A stretch of 64,000 nt of DNA from Lepidostoma basale (taxonomy: Eukaryota; Arthropoda; Insecta; Trichoptera; Lepidostomatidae): assembly GCA_022606425.2 (NCBI GenBank), contig JAHDVF020000590.1:868001-932000 (forward strand). The letters run 5' to 3'. Under the pieces are notes generated by a model. It was not told where the DNA came from. It worked only from the letters and a program-made list of their open reading frames with translations, and ran no database searches. Position numbers and translations under genes: made by a program. Positions within the stretch are counted from its first letter, which is position 1, and each line of letters starts with the position of its first letter. Positions 43,965-51,923 of this stretch are shown here, one piece after another.

Positions 43965-44727
43965 CTCGGGATCATCTATGAGAGTAGGCTGACTTTTCGT
44001 GCACATGTTGAGAGGATTTGTGGCACTGCACTGAAGATGTTGGGCTTCATCGTCCGGACCGGCAGAGTTTTCAGGGATCCCAATGTGCTCAGAGTCCTAT
44101 ACAACGCATTGGTTCGGAGCAGAATTGAAAGTGGTTCTGTGATATGGAGTCCTCACGAGGCGAGATATTCCGTTATGCTGGAGAGGGTTCAGAAAAAATT
44201 TCTGAGGTATCTCTACATGAGGGAGTATGGTAGCTATCCGTGGCTCTATCCCGCGGCATTTCTTTTGGAAATGCTCGGAACCAATTCTTTACAGCTTCGA
44301 AGAGATGGACATCTAATTACCCATTTATTAAGATTAATTAGGGGATACTTCGAGAACTCGGCCGTACTGGAGGGTGTTCGACTTTTTGTCCCCGATAGAT
44401 ATCTCCGACAGCAACAGCACAGATTGTTTTACCTACCGGCCGCCAGAACCAATCTGCCTCTGGTGACACCAGTGGGAAGAGCAATTAGTCTGCTGAACGC
44501 GGCCTCCTAGGAGATCGATGTCTTTTATGTTAGTGAAAGTACGTTCAGAAGGCAAATACTCTTAATTCTGGAGAGTATCCTGTCTTCCTAATGTTGAACC
44601 ATCTCTTATGCGTTTCTTGTAGTATACTATACATAATGTATTATTTTACCTGTTCTCAATAGATGCCTTAAAAATAATTTTTGTAATGTCTGTTGATGAA
44701 AAAACTGATTTGATTTGATTTGATTTG
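43965..44727 (+). mobile_element. Jockey-like LINE, C-terminal reverse transcriptase region and (TGATT)n tail
   Basis: An open frame 44037-44510 (with upstream IYESRLTFRAHVERICGTAL) reads KMLGFIVRTGRVFRDPNVLR, VLYNALVRSRIESGSVIWSP, HEARYSVMLERVQKKFLRYL, EMLGTNSLQLRRDGHLITHL, QQQHRLFYLPAARTNLPLVT and PVGRAISLLN. LGF--R, LY-ALVRS--E-GSV-WSP, LERVQKKFLRYL is the diagnostic C-terminal region of jockey-type reverse transcriptases. The 3' UTR ends in TGATTTGATTTGATTTGA. The reading frame is intact over 157 codons, so this is the best preserved LINE in the window, but the 5' part is absent. Other copies are at 11176 (+) and 55190 (-). Confidence 0.9.
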
Positions 44728-44881
44728 AATAAACTAAAGTAACAAATGAAATGACTTACTATTTATAGAGCAAAAAACTCACTAGTATGGTTAGTCAATT
44801 AATTTTTACTATGACTAACCACACTAATGAGTTTTTTGCCCTATAAATAGTAAGTCATTTCATTTGTTACTTCAGTTTATT
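44728..44881. repeat. Inverted repeat, 70-bp arms
   Basis: The left arm 44728-44797 and right arm 44812-44881 are inverted complements with four mismatches over 70 bases; the spacer is 14 bases. The left arm starts immediately after the LINE (TGATT)n tail, and the right arm runs straight into the A-type hammerhead-like core at 44889. Confidence 0.9.
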
Positions 44882-45000
44882 GTAACACCTGATGATGTCA
44901 ACATCTGTTGGCGAAACAGCTGTCGCGAATAAAAAGTGCAGTGAATAAAAATAAATTGTGATATTATAACAGTGTTTTAAATTTTAACAGTAATTATATC
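44882..45000 (+). repeat. A-type repeat with the best-preserved hammerhead-like core
   Basis: 44889-44924 reads CTGATGA, then stem II GTCAAC-ATCT-GTTGGC, then GAAA, then CAGCTG and the triplet GTC. All conserved hammerhead core bases are present (CUGAUGA, GAAA, UH before the cleavage site). Stem I would be ACAC with GCG-, which pairs only partly. The tail GTGATATTATAACAGTGTTT matches 43860-43890 in reverse complement. Confidence 0.65.
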
Positions 45001-45084
45001 GTAATTGAAATGTAATTCATGTAATTCAGATAAATATTAGTATACATTAACTGATTTTAAAAATATATTTCTAGTCAAAAATAA

Positions 45085-45340
45085 AAATCACATACAATGT
45101 GCAGACCGGTTTCGGTGCCGTCGATAACATGTACACTAATAAAATATATGCGTTTCATATAAAACAATTTTCATTTTTAAGGATAACATACTGTGTAAGT
45201 GATTTCAATGTATCACTTTTGACAACTGTCAAAATGTCCACTTGAGCACATTTTTGGACTCTCAATTGGAATGTTTCTGTAACCCTGATGATGCTCCGAC
45301 GGGAACGTAACTAATAAAATGGCATTACAACCAGATATAA
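45085..45340. repeat. C-type hammerhead-like repeat, inverted pair
   Basis: On the - strand near 45101-45120 GGCACCGAAACCGGTCTGC has GAAAC, palindrome ACCGGT and GTC. On the + strand at 45285-45310 CTGATGATGCTCCGACGGGA is followed by ACGTAAC, a decayed GAAAC. Another C-type motif is at 62882-62917. Confidence 0.45.
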
Positions 45341-46199
45341 AAGCATTTATTGTATTACATAAAGCTGTGCTAAAAAAATACTCGGTAAAGAAGTTTGGAA
45401 GACAACCTGTTGGCGTAGCTTTTTAAACAATTTGAGTCTGTGGAAGCATGGCACATTTACAATCAAGTAGTAAGTCCTGAGCTGAAGTATTTAGATTTTA
45501 TATTTAGAAAGCTGACTGTAGCAGCACAAGGAAAGGCCTACCCTTCAAATTGTAAGTGATGTCCATGTGTTTTACACGCGCTTTCACGTTTAGAGCTCAT
45601 CAGAATACGGTGAAAAGTTTAATTTTATGCTGTCGGCAAATAAAAGAAAACTGCTGAGCATGTGCGAGAACAAAAAAATGTGCTTTGAGAGAACATTTGC
45701 TCTGCTAGTCTTGGGGAGGACACGCGGGTAATGCAGACAATTGAGATGAGCTTTCACTCTGTACGCATTCAAGTGTTTCGGAAGTATTAAAGTAGAAGAC
45801 TTTTTAAGCAAATGTTTTTAGAATGAAATACTTAGATAACTAAGGATTTATTCGTCTCTCTTGCATTGGATTCTAGAATTATTTTTATTAATATAAGGAT
45901 TTTAAGTACACAATTAGTTTTAACCGAAGATTGAGGCGTTCACTTATAGAAATAAACAATTATTATTTTTAAATATGAAACACAGTTTTTAATTATTATT
46001 TTCTCAACTGTTTCGAAAGCAATATTTTTTCGAGTTCCAAAATGATAAATCGAAATTAAAGACAATTACTTTCGAAAAATCCAGATAACTTGTAAAAATA
46101 ATTTCTAATATACGTATACTTAATATAATGTACAAAATCCGAGTTTTAGGGTATATGGAATGTCAGTTTCCATCATGATATGGAATTAAGTAAAACAAG
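45341..46199. other. Non-coding stretch
   Basis: A 45-base exon-like segment (45508-45552: after ATATTTAG, before GTAAGTGATG) was noted but is too short to accept. The remainder is AT-rich. Confidence 0.35.
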
Positions 46200-46660
46200 A
46201 ACAAACCATTACACTTTTTCTTCATAAGGATAAGCTCTATCCTGTGACACCTCTCTTGATTCCTCCACATTCATACAGTGGGTGAGTCATACACGCATGA
46301 CACCGACTTCTAACTTATAGCCGACCTTTAAAATTTATTAAATTTGGTCATACCATGTTTTCCTCGGTCTTCCTCGAATAATCCATTCACATCGTTAACA
46401 AATACTTTCTAAATCATTATTTCTTCTTACATGTGCTCTATATGTACAAACCAACGCAGTGATCTTGTCATAATTTTGTTCAAAGCACTTTCTTTCGCTA
46501 TACATTCCTTCCTTACATCAGGGTTTTATATTTTGATGAATTTTATATGATTCAAGAGATCACTATATTTATAAATCAATCTATTTTAGTTGCATCAAAG
46601 TTTTATTCGTCTACATTAATTTAAACACGTCCAGAAGAAGATCTTGGATAGTAATGAGGA
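46200..46660 (-). mobile_element. LINE Z fragment, degenerate
   Basis: Block order on the + strand: CCTCCACATTCATACAGTG, CATACACGCATGACACCGAC, TTTGGTCATACCATGTTTTC, CTCGGTCTTCCTCG, CCATTCACATCGTTAAC, TATGTACAAACCAACGCAG, TGATCTTGTCATAATTTTGT. This is the same order as 32390-32640 and 63000-63200, heavily mutated. Confidence 0.65.
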
Positions 46661-47064
46661 TCATGAAGAAGTATTAAATGAAAACAAACATTTTTGGATG
46701 GTCTATCGTCCAGTGAGCTGAGCACCGTGGAGCGGTTGTGGAAACGTCTGCGATCGTGCAACGACTACGGTTAGTAATTTTATGAGCTCCTTGCTACCGA
46801 GTCTTTGCGCTGTTATTTTTGATTATTCAAGAATTTCGGCATCGCGCTGGAAATAATAGAATCGCAGACAATTTATGTATGTGCACAAATATGCAGCAGA
46901 AGTGTATGTATTTTGAACTGACCAAATTATTCCGCGTGCTCCTTCAGAGAGCCAAGCTCTCCAATATCTCGCGGCGATGTGTGAGATGTTCAGCATGCCA
47001 GACGCATAAATATCTTCTTATTTAATCTGTACTTTGTTGTGACTTTAAATTAACATAAACTTAC
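46661..47064. other. GC-richer unique stretch; possible coding remnants
   Basis: On the + strand 46690-46775 could read LDGLSSSELSTVERLWKRLR then SCNDYG before a GTTAGT donor-like string. On the - strand 46846-47017 is open (SGMLNISHIAARYWRAWLSE, then GARGIIWSVQNTYTSAAYLC) and is phase-compatible with the exon at 47065-47344 only through a weak acceptor. Neither is convincing. Confidence 0.25.
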
Positions 47065-47344
47065 AAACACGCCCTGTTTTTATTTTCATTTCTGAAGTAA
47101 ACAGACCCGTCACTTGCCAAACGAACAATGCATGTGCATAATGCCTGTCTAAATGTATGCAAGCTTTCTTGTGAGAACACAGTTCACCCTTTTTGGTTTG
47201 TACCAATAGTTTCACAATATCATTTATAATTTTAGAAAGCTTTTGAAATGCAAGATTATTTTGTGTCATATCAGATAACCCAGACGTGGACCATAACTTA
47301 TGCATAAGCTTCTCTGTTTTGATTGCTATGCTAGTTTCATTCTG
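47065..47344 (-). CDS. Exon 4 of an unidentified - strand gene (possibly degenerating)
   Basis: On the - strand TTTTTAATTTCAG precedes a 280-base open segment: QNETSIAIKTEKLMHKLWST, SGLSDMTQNNLAFQKLSKII, NDIVKLLVQTKKGELCSHKK, ACIHLDRHYAHALFVWQVTG, LFTSEMKIKTGRV. A perfect donor (GTAAGT, 47064-47059) follows. It starts in phase 0 and ends in phase 1. The product looks like part of a long helical protein; no family is recognised. The upstream neighbour at 47715-47956 ends in phase 0, which matches. The intron between them holds an A-type foldback repeat. Unlike the exon at 48975, this segment has no frame break, so part of the locus may still be spliced. Chance is unlikely given the acceptor, donor, 93 open codons and phase agreement. 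Confidence 0.55.
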
Positions 47345-47359
47345 CTGAAATTAAAAATA

Positions 47360-47655
47360 GTAATTAAATAGTCCATTGTTTTGGCCGAAACACTATGATA
47401 CCTTAACGTTTTAAACTGTTAATGAATAAACTTTGTTTTTTGTATCACAATTGTATTTTATTTTACGCGACAGCTGTTTCATCAACCAATGTTGACATCG
47501 TCAGGTGTTACAATAATATATCAAATCTCAAATTTTCGTGATTTTTCGAATCTTTTGGTTGATGAAACAGCTGTCGCGTAAAATAAAATACAATTGTTGT
47601 ATTATACAAAAAACAAAGTTTATTCATTTACAGTTTAAAAATGTTAATACCACTC
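47360..47655. repeat. A-type foldback in an intron
   Basis: Left copy (- strand) with outer end TCCATTGTTTTGGCCGAAAC and core 47469-47504 (CTGACGA, GTCAACATTGGTTGAT, GAAACAGCTGTC). Right partial copy on the + strand (47549-47650): TTGATGAAACAGCTGTCGCG, then TAAAATAAAATACAATTG and AAACAAAGTTTATTC. The middle (ATTTTCGTGATTTTTCGAAT) matches 7195-7215, showing these are copies of one foldback element. Confidence 0.7.
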
Positions 47656-47714
47656 AGATTAATAATATAATATAAAAATGGGTCAGGGTGCATATTGTTC
47701 CCACTCTTCTTTAC

Positions 47715-47956
47715 TATATACTCGTATACTCCAGTTATGCTTTTAAAAAAGCTATACATAACTTTTACGAATGCGTGAAGATGAACGGCACATATGTCAA
47801 TAATATACGATTTTTCTAAATATTTGGTTATGTTTGCTACATAAAATGTGCTTAAATGAATAGTTTGGCAGTAAAAGATTTTTGTTTCCAATTTGGAATG
47901 TGGATGAAAATAAGTCACAGCAAGAAGGTTACTTAAGATATGCTTAAGGGATGACA
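47715..47956 (-). CDS. Exon 3 of the unidentified - strand gene
   Basis: The acceptor AAAATCAG (intron AG at 47958-47957) is followed by 242 bases: two bases completing a codon, then 80 codons reading SSLKHILSNLLAVTYFHPHS, KLETKIFYCQTIHLSTFYVA, NITKYLEKSYIIDICAVHLH, AFVKVMYSFFKSITGVYEYI, followed by a GTAAAG donor-like string. It enters in phase 1, matching the exon at 48150-48251, and leaves in phase 0, matching the exon at 47065-47344. Leucine-rich amphipathic helices suggest an ARM/HEAT-like protein, but that is an impression and not an identification. The open frame continues past the donor to about 47628, so the exact 3' end is uncertain. Confidence 0.45.
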
Positions 47957-47973
47957 CTGATTTTTATTTTCAA

Positions 47974-48080
47974 CTAGCTGACCCGGCAACGCTTCGCTAT
48001 TGCTATATTAGAGTATATAAATACTCGTACACCCAATATATATTAAAGAAATACAATGAAAGTTCAATATCAATTATTTT
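47974..48080 (-). mobile_element. Helitron-type 3' terminus
   Basis: On the - strand AGCGAAGCGTTGCCGGGTCA then GCTAG ends at 47974 and is followed by T (47973). CTAG followed by T, preceded by a short GC-rich hairpin region, is the canonical Helitron 3' end (CTRR|T), and the GCCGGGTCAGCTAG string is widespread in insect Helitrons. A 5'-type terminus (TCTATATAAATAAAAGG) is at 53613 on the same strand. Whether the two belong together is doubtful because host exons appear to span this point. Confidence 0.55.
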
Positions 48081-48149
48081 ATTGGATAAAATGACATGTG
48101 TATAGGTGCAAGAATGTGTGTATCCTAATTCAGTTCATATCTTTAAAAC

Positions 48150-48251
48150 ATTTGTTTAATCCAAGCAAACTTGCTGTGAACTTGAATAATACTAATGTGA
48201 ATTGAACAATTGAAGGCTGGGCATTACCAAGGTGGCAAGTTTGCAAAAAGT
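48150..48251 (-). CDS. Exon 2 of the unidentified - strand gene
   Basis: The acceptor CTCATTTCAG is followed by AC (completing a codon), 33 codons FLQTCHLGNAQPSIVQFTLV, LFKFTASLLGLNK and one extra base before GTTTTA, a weak donor. Joined to the previous exon, the split codon is G+AC (Asp); joined to the next it is T+TG (Leu). The frame continues to a TGA at 48136-48138 if the donor is not used. Phase agreement on both sides is the main support. Confidence 0.4.
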
Positions 48252-48314
48252 CTGAAATGAGTTTTTGATGCCAATTGGTCTTAAACATAGCTGTGCAAAA
48301 GCGCGTTATGATTT

Positions 48315-48980
48315 AATAATATAGTGTAGTTCAAACGTTACCCTAAAGATGCCACCCAAAAAAAAGTTTATATATATCTTTTTCAGCTTTATGTTTAAAC
48401 CATTAAACGTCCAGTCTTAATTTTTTTCCTCAATATTTTAAGTGAAATTAAAAAAACAAATAAATATACTATATCACATTTGCATAAAACATTCATACAT
48501 ATACAATTCATATCCGTTCACTCCTGGGCGTAGGCCTCCTCCATCTGCTTCAATGTCTGTCGATCCTGGGCAACACGCATCCAATGTCGTCCCTCCATCG
48601 AAGTTGAGGACGTCCTGGGTTTCGGGTTGCACTTCATCTACGCATATATCGAGGTGTGGGATCCATCCTCTGCACACGCGCATTCCATTATCTTCTGGGT
48701 TGTCTGCCTCATCTCATGACATCTTTCAGCTTGCAGATTTCACCGTTTCATGTTACCTAGAAATAAAAGGAAAAATATTAAATTAATATAGTGTAGTTCA
48801 AATGTTACCCTAAAGATGCCACCCAAAAAAAAGTTAATATATATCTTTTTCAGCTTAATGTTTAAGCCATTAAACGTCCAGTCTTAATTTTTTTCCTTAA
48901 TATTTTGAGTGAAATTAAAAAAACAAATAAATATACTATATCATGAAATTTGCATGAAACATTCATACATATACCATTCA
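48315..48980. repeat. 196-bp direct repeats flanking a LINE fragment
   Basis: 48315-48510 and 48784-48980 are near-identical (TAATATAGTGTAGTTCAAA, GATGCCACCCAAAAAAAAGT, TTAAACGTCCAGTCTTAATT, ACATTCATACATATAC). Each corresponds to the first about 195 bases of the intron after exon 1, including the donor region, with small differences (CACATTTGCATAAAAC versus CATGAAATTTGCATGAAAC). The LINE tail 48511-48783 lies between them. This is either a tandem duplication of the intron start with a LINE at the junction or an exceptionally long target duplication. Confidence 0.8.
48511..48783 (-). mobile_element. LINE family X 3' fragment
   Basis: On the - strand: VMR-GRQPRR, ARVQRMDPTPRY, then SATRNPGRPQLRWRDDIGCV-type and, near the end, a frame giving ETLKQMEEAYAQE-like residues, ending GGCCTACGCCCAGGAGTGAA. 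Same sequence as one unit of the tandem array at 49303-50373 and as 55930-56235 (+). Confidence 0.75.
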
Positions 48981-49272
48981 AGGTCATAATAATGCTCTTA
49001 GAAATACAATGTTTAGAGAAACAAAACTCTTGATTTTGATGTCCATTAGATGAAGCTAATAATGCACATTCACTTAACCAATGACGAAATTTGTAAATTT
49101 GTGTGATGTCTGAAATATACATTGAATCAATTCTCCTTTGGAGTGTGATTCTACAGAAATCAGTTGATAATTTAAAGCATTCATTCCATACAATGAACTT
49201 TCATTGTTGCAGAATTTTACCCATTCCAGAAATATTTAAAATGTTGCATGTAGGTGTTTCAATGTTTTGTAT
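48975..49272 (-). pseudogene. Exon 1 segment of the unidentified - strand gene, with premature stop and LINE insertion
   Basis: On the - strand from 49272: IQNIETPTCNILNISGMGKI LQQ, then TGA at 49203-49201, then in the same frame 75 codons KFIVWNECFKLSTDFCRITL, QRRIDSMYISDITQIYKFRH, WLSECALLASSNGHQNQEFC, FSKHCISKSIIMTLN and one base (G) before the donor GTATATG. The open frame on both sides of the TGA in one phase suggests a nonsense change (TGG to TGA would give Trp). Upstream, the segment is cut at 49272 by the (GATGATGATG) tail of a LINE with no splice acceptor in between, so the exon is interrupted. Protein family unknown. Confidence 0.5.
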
Positions 49273-50515
49273 CATCATCATCATGAGCCTATATCCGTTC
49301 ACTCCTGGGCGTAGGCCTCCTCCATCTGATTCAATGTCTGTCGATCCTGGGCAAAACGCATCCAATGTCGTCCCTCCATCGAAGTTGAGGACGTCCTGGG
49401 TTTCGGGTTGCAGTTCATCTATCATCAGGGCTGCGAGCGGCATGCCATTTTAGCGCTGCCACTCTTCCGATGATGTCCGACACTCCTGTTCTGCCTCTAA
49501 TAGTGGAATTAAACCAATTAATCCAACCTGTACATACCATTTCAAAATTAGTTCATAAATATAACAATCTTCCTGGGCGTAGGCCTCCTCCATCTGATTC
49601 AATGTCTGTCGATCCTGGGCAAAACGCATCCAATGTCGTCCCTCCATCGAAGTTGAGGACGTCCTGGGTTTCGGGTTGCAGTTCATCTATCATCAGGGCT
49701 GCGAGCGGCATGCCATTTTAGCGCTGCCACTCTTCCGATGATGTCCGACACTCCTGTTCTGCCTCTAATAGTGGAATTAAACCAATTAATCCAACCTGTA
49801 CATACCATTTCAAAATTAGTTCATAAATATAACAATCTTCCTGGGCGTAGGCCTCCTCCATCTGATTCAATGTCTGTCGATCCTGGGCAAAACGCATCCA
49901 ATGTCGTCCCTCCATCGAAGTTGAGGACGTCCTGGGTTTCGGGTTGCAGTTCATCTATCATCAGGGCTGCGAGCGGCATGCCATTTTAGCGCTGCCACTC
50001 TTCCGATGATGTCCGACACTCCTGTTCTGCCTCTAATAGTGGAATTAAACCAATTAATCCAACCTGTACATACCATTTCAAAATTAGTTCATAAATATAA
50101 CAATCTTCCTGGGCGTAGGCCTCCTCCATCTGATTCAATGTCTGTCGATCCTGGGCAAAACGCATCCAATGTCGTCCCTCCATCGAAGTTGAGGACGTCC
50201 TGGGTTTCGGGTTGCAGTTCATCTATCATCAGGGCTGCGAGCGGCATGCCATTTTAGCGCTGCCACTCTTCCGATGATGTCCGACACTCCTGTTCTGCCT
50301 CTAATAGTGGAATTAAACCAATTAATCCAACCTGTACATACCATTTCAAAATTAGTTCATAAATATAACAATCGGGTGTGGGATCCATACATGCCAGTAT
50401 CTTGCGTTGCGTGCCCCATCTCACGACATCTTCCACCTTGGAGATATCGTGGATAGCCGTGTTCCTCACCCTATCTCAAAGAGTCTTTCCTGGTATCATC
50501 CTTAGCGTCGGCATC
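49273..50515 (-). mobile_element. LINE family X 3' region containing a four-fold internal duplication
   Basis: The - strand LINE runs from about 50515 (MPTLRMIPGKTL, DRVRNTAIHDISKVEDVVRW, GTQRKILACMDPTP) to its 3' end with CATCATCATCATGAG at 49271-49285, the complement of the GATGATGATG tail. The last coding blocks (NPKPRTSSTSMEGRHWMRFA, QDRQTLNQMEEAYAQE) lie in the repeated unit. RDRVRN-IR, VEDVVRWG and QDR-T-KQMEEAY are LINE motifs shared with 17735 and 55930. Confidence 0.8.
49303..50373. repeat. Tandem repeat, 268-bp unit, four copies
   Basis: TCCTGGGCGTAGGCCTCCTC recurs at 49303, 49571, 49839 and 50107, an exact 268-base period; the last unit ends at 50373. The two inner copies and most of the outer ones look identical, so open frames repeat with identical peptides on both strands (for example MMSDTPVLPLIVELNQLIQP on the +). 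The unit is an internal piece of the LINE X 3' region. Perfect identity implies recent expansion or an assembly artefact. Confidence 0.95.
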
Positions 50516-50677
50516 TCTGCAAAAATCAAATAATTATATTAAAATGAGCAGTATATTTAAAAAAAAAACACTCGATCATTGTAAGATTGGCGTGGGAACA
50601 TCAGACCATTTGGAAATGTTATATTAGTGGATTTTTCCAACTGAGGCAGCTAATGCTGTATGTAAGGATATGTTTAC
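50516..50677. other. Non-coding interval
   Basis: AT-rich at the left; no further feature recognised. Confidence 0.3.
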
Positions 50678-50754
50678 CTATCACAGCATAACAGAGAAAA
50701 ACTAAAACAGCTGAAGTAAATCGTCTAATCCAAAAGATATTATAGGTTATCGCC
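50678..50754 (-). CDS. Weak candidate exon of the - strand gene
   Basis: On the - strand GTTCTGGCAG is followed by G, then 25 codons AITYNIFWIRRFTSAVLVFL CYAVI, then G and GTAAAC. Both splice-like ends are acceptable, and the frame is open between them. It could be an exon upstream of 48975-49272, but the intervening LINE and array hide the continuation. Not more than a candidate. Confidence 0.22.
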
Positions 50755-50776
50755 CTGCCAGAACAATTTTACATTA

Positions 50777-51190
50777 AAATAACTAACTAACTAACTAACC
50801 ATCACGCCGTTTCCCCGAAAGGGTAGACAGAAAGAATGGACTGCAACATTTTAATCGATGCTGCACTCCATTCTTCTTTTTTCGCCAACGCGAGAGACGC
50901 GGTGTGATGGGTTGCGAACCTCATCGCCACCAATAGGCATCTCCCGCGCACACTTCAATCATTCAACGTCTACATAATAAATCTAAAACAAATTATACAA
51001 AATACAATGATATAAAATTAAATAACACATAAAAATAATTTAACAGATAATGTTCTTTTAGATGGTGCACTTGTCGTCAGCTGGACGATCCGGACATTTG
51101 TGTTTATTTAATTTTTTATTCCACTGTTTTAATTTTATTAGGCACTTAAAACAATCCAACACCAGCAAAAACTTGAAAATTTGATTGAAG
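50777..51190 (-). mobile_element. Non-coding retroposon sharing LINE Z 3' end, copy 3
   Basis: AACTAACTAACTAACCATCA at 50782-50801 is the complement of the (TTAG)n tail. Then GCCGTTTCCCCGAAAGGGTA, GCGAGAGACGCGGTGTGATG, TTGCGAACCTCATCGCCACC, GATGGTGCACTTGTCGTCAG. It aligns over about 400 bases with 20490-20888. The most complete 5' end is here (CAGCAAAAACTTG). Confidence 0.8.
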
Positions 51191-51449
51191 AATTTATTCA
51201 AATTGTCATTGGAACAAATGAAAAATTTATTTTTACACCTGTCAAAATTATTTTTATAAACGAAAAAACTTGTATTATTTTAACATCAGAAGAGTGAAAA
51301 CGTATTTCGTGTCACAAATAACTATCACAAAGTGCGGCAACAATCAAATTGACCAAAACAATTCACTTATACAGGAAATATCTCCAAATTGACAGGAGCA
51401 CCACATGAATCAAATATTTTTTTTTAAATCAGAACCAGAACCAGATTCC
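51191..51449. other. AT-rich interval
   Basis: No feature recognised. Confidence 0.35.
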
Positions 51450-51509
51450 TTGCAGGATTTGCGAATTTATTCGTTGGGTATCCTATCTCTAACGGTTCTC
51501 CCCACAATA
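51450..51509 (-). mobile_element. 60-bp LINE Y fragment, exact duplicate of 52247-52306
   Basis: TTGCAGGATTTGCGAATTTA through TCTCCCCACAATA is identical at the two places and then diverges sharply on both sides. At 52247 it lies within a longer LINE Y piece inside an hAT element; here it is isolated. Confidence 0.8.
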
Positions 51510-51812
51510 AAATAACATTATTAAAATAGATTATACCAATTCATAGAATTGTTACTTAGAATTTAACGTTTTTCCATGTATTCATAACATAACCTAAAAT
51601 AATACGTAAGTAAAACGATAGGTATGTAATTTCATTTCTATCTATATAAATTCGATATAATTTAGAACTAAAACTTTGAAATATGTAATGCGGAAATATA
51701 ATCTGTATTCATTTCAACGGCAAAATAGAATAAACTGAAGATATATATGAATTATAAATATAAATATTTTACTTACGAAACTAACACGCAATTCAAATTT
51801 GACATTTCAGAG
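51510..51812. other. AT-rich interval
   Basis: No feature recognised. Confidence 0.4.
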
Positions 51813-51923
51813 ATAGGGATGGGCAATCCGCTCACGAGTCGACTCAAAGATTCGAATCTTTTTGGTGAGCGGGTGAGCGATGATCCATAAAAAAAAGAGC
51901 GGCAGCTCAATGATCCGCTAGGT

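Noticed and set aside
45508..45552. 45-bp exon-like segment between ATATTTAG and GTAAGTGATG
   Set aside because: Splice-like ends are good, but 15 codons without partner exons are not enough to call.
46690..46775. + strand peptide SELSTVERLWKRLRSCNDYG before GTTAGT
   Set aside because: Looks coding-like, but the acceptor is poor, the - strand is open too, and no partner exon on the + strand was found.
49103..50257. Repeated + strand frames starting MMSDTPV
   Set aside because: Antisense by-products of the 268-bp tandem unit of a LINE; identical because the DNA repeats.
49303..50373. CRISPR-like array
   Set aside because: Units are 268 bp and fully tandem without unique spacers; eukaryotic LINE sequence.
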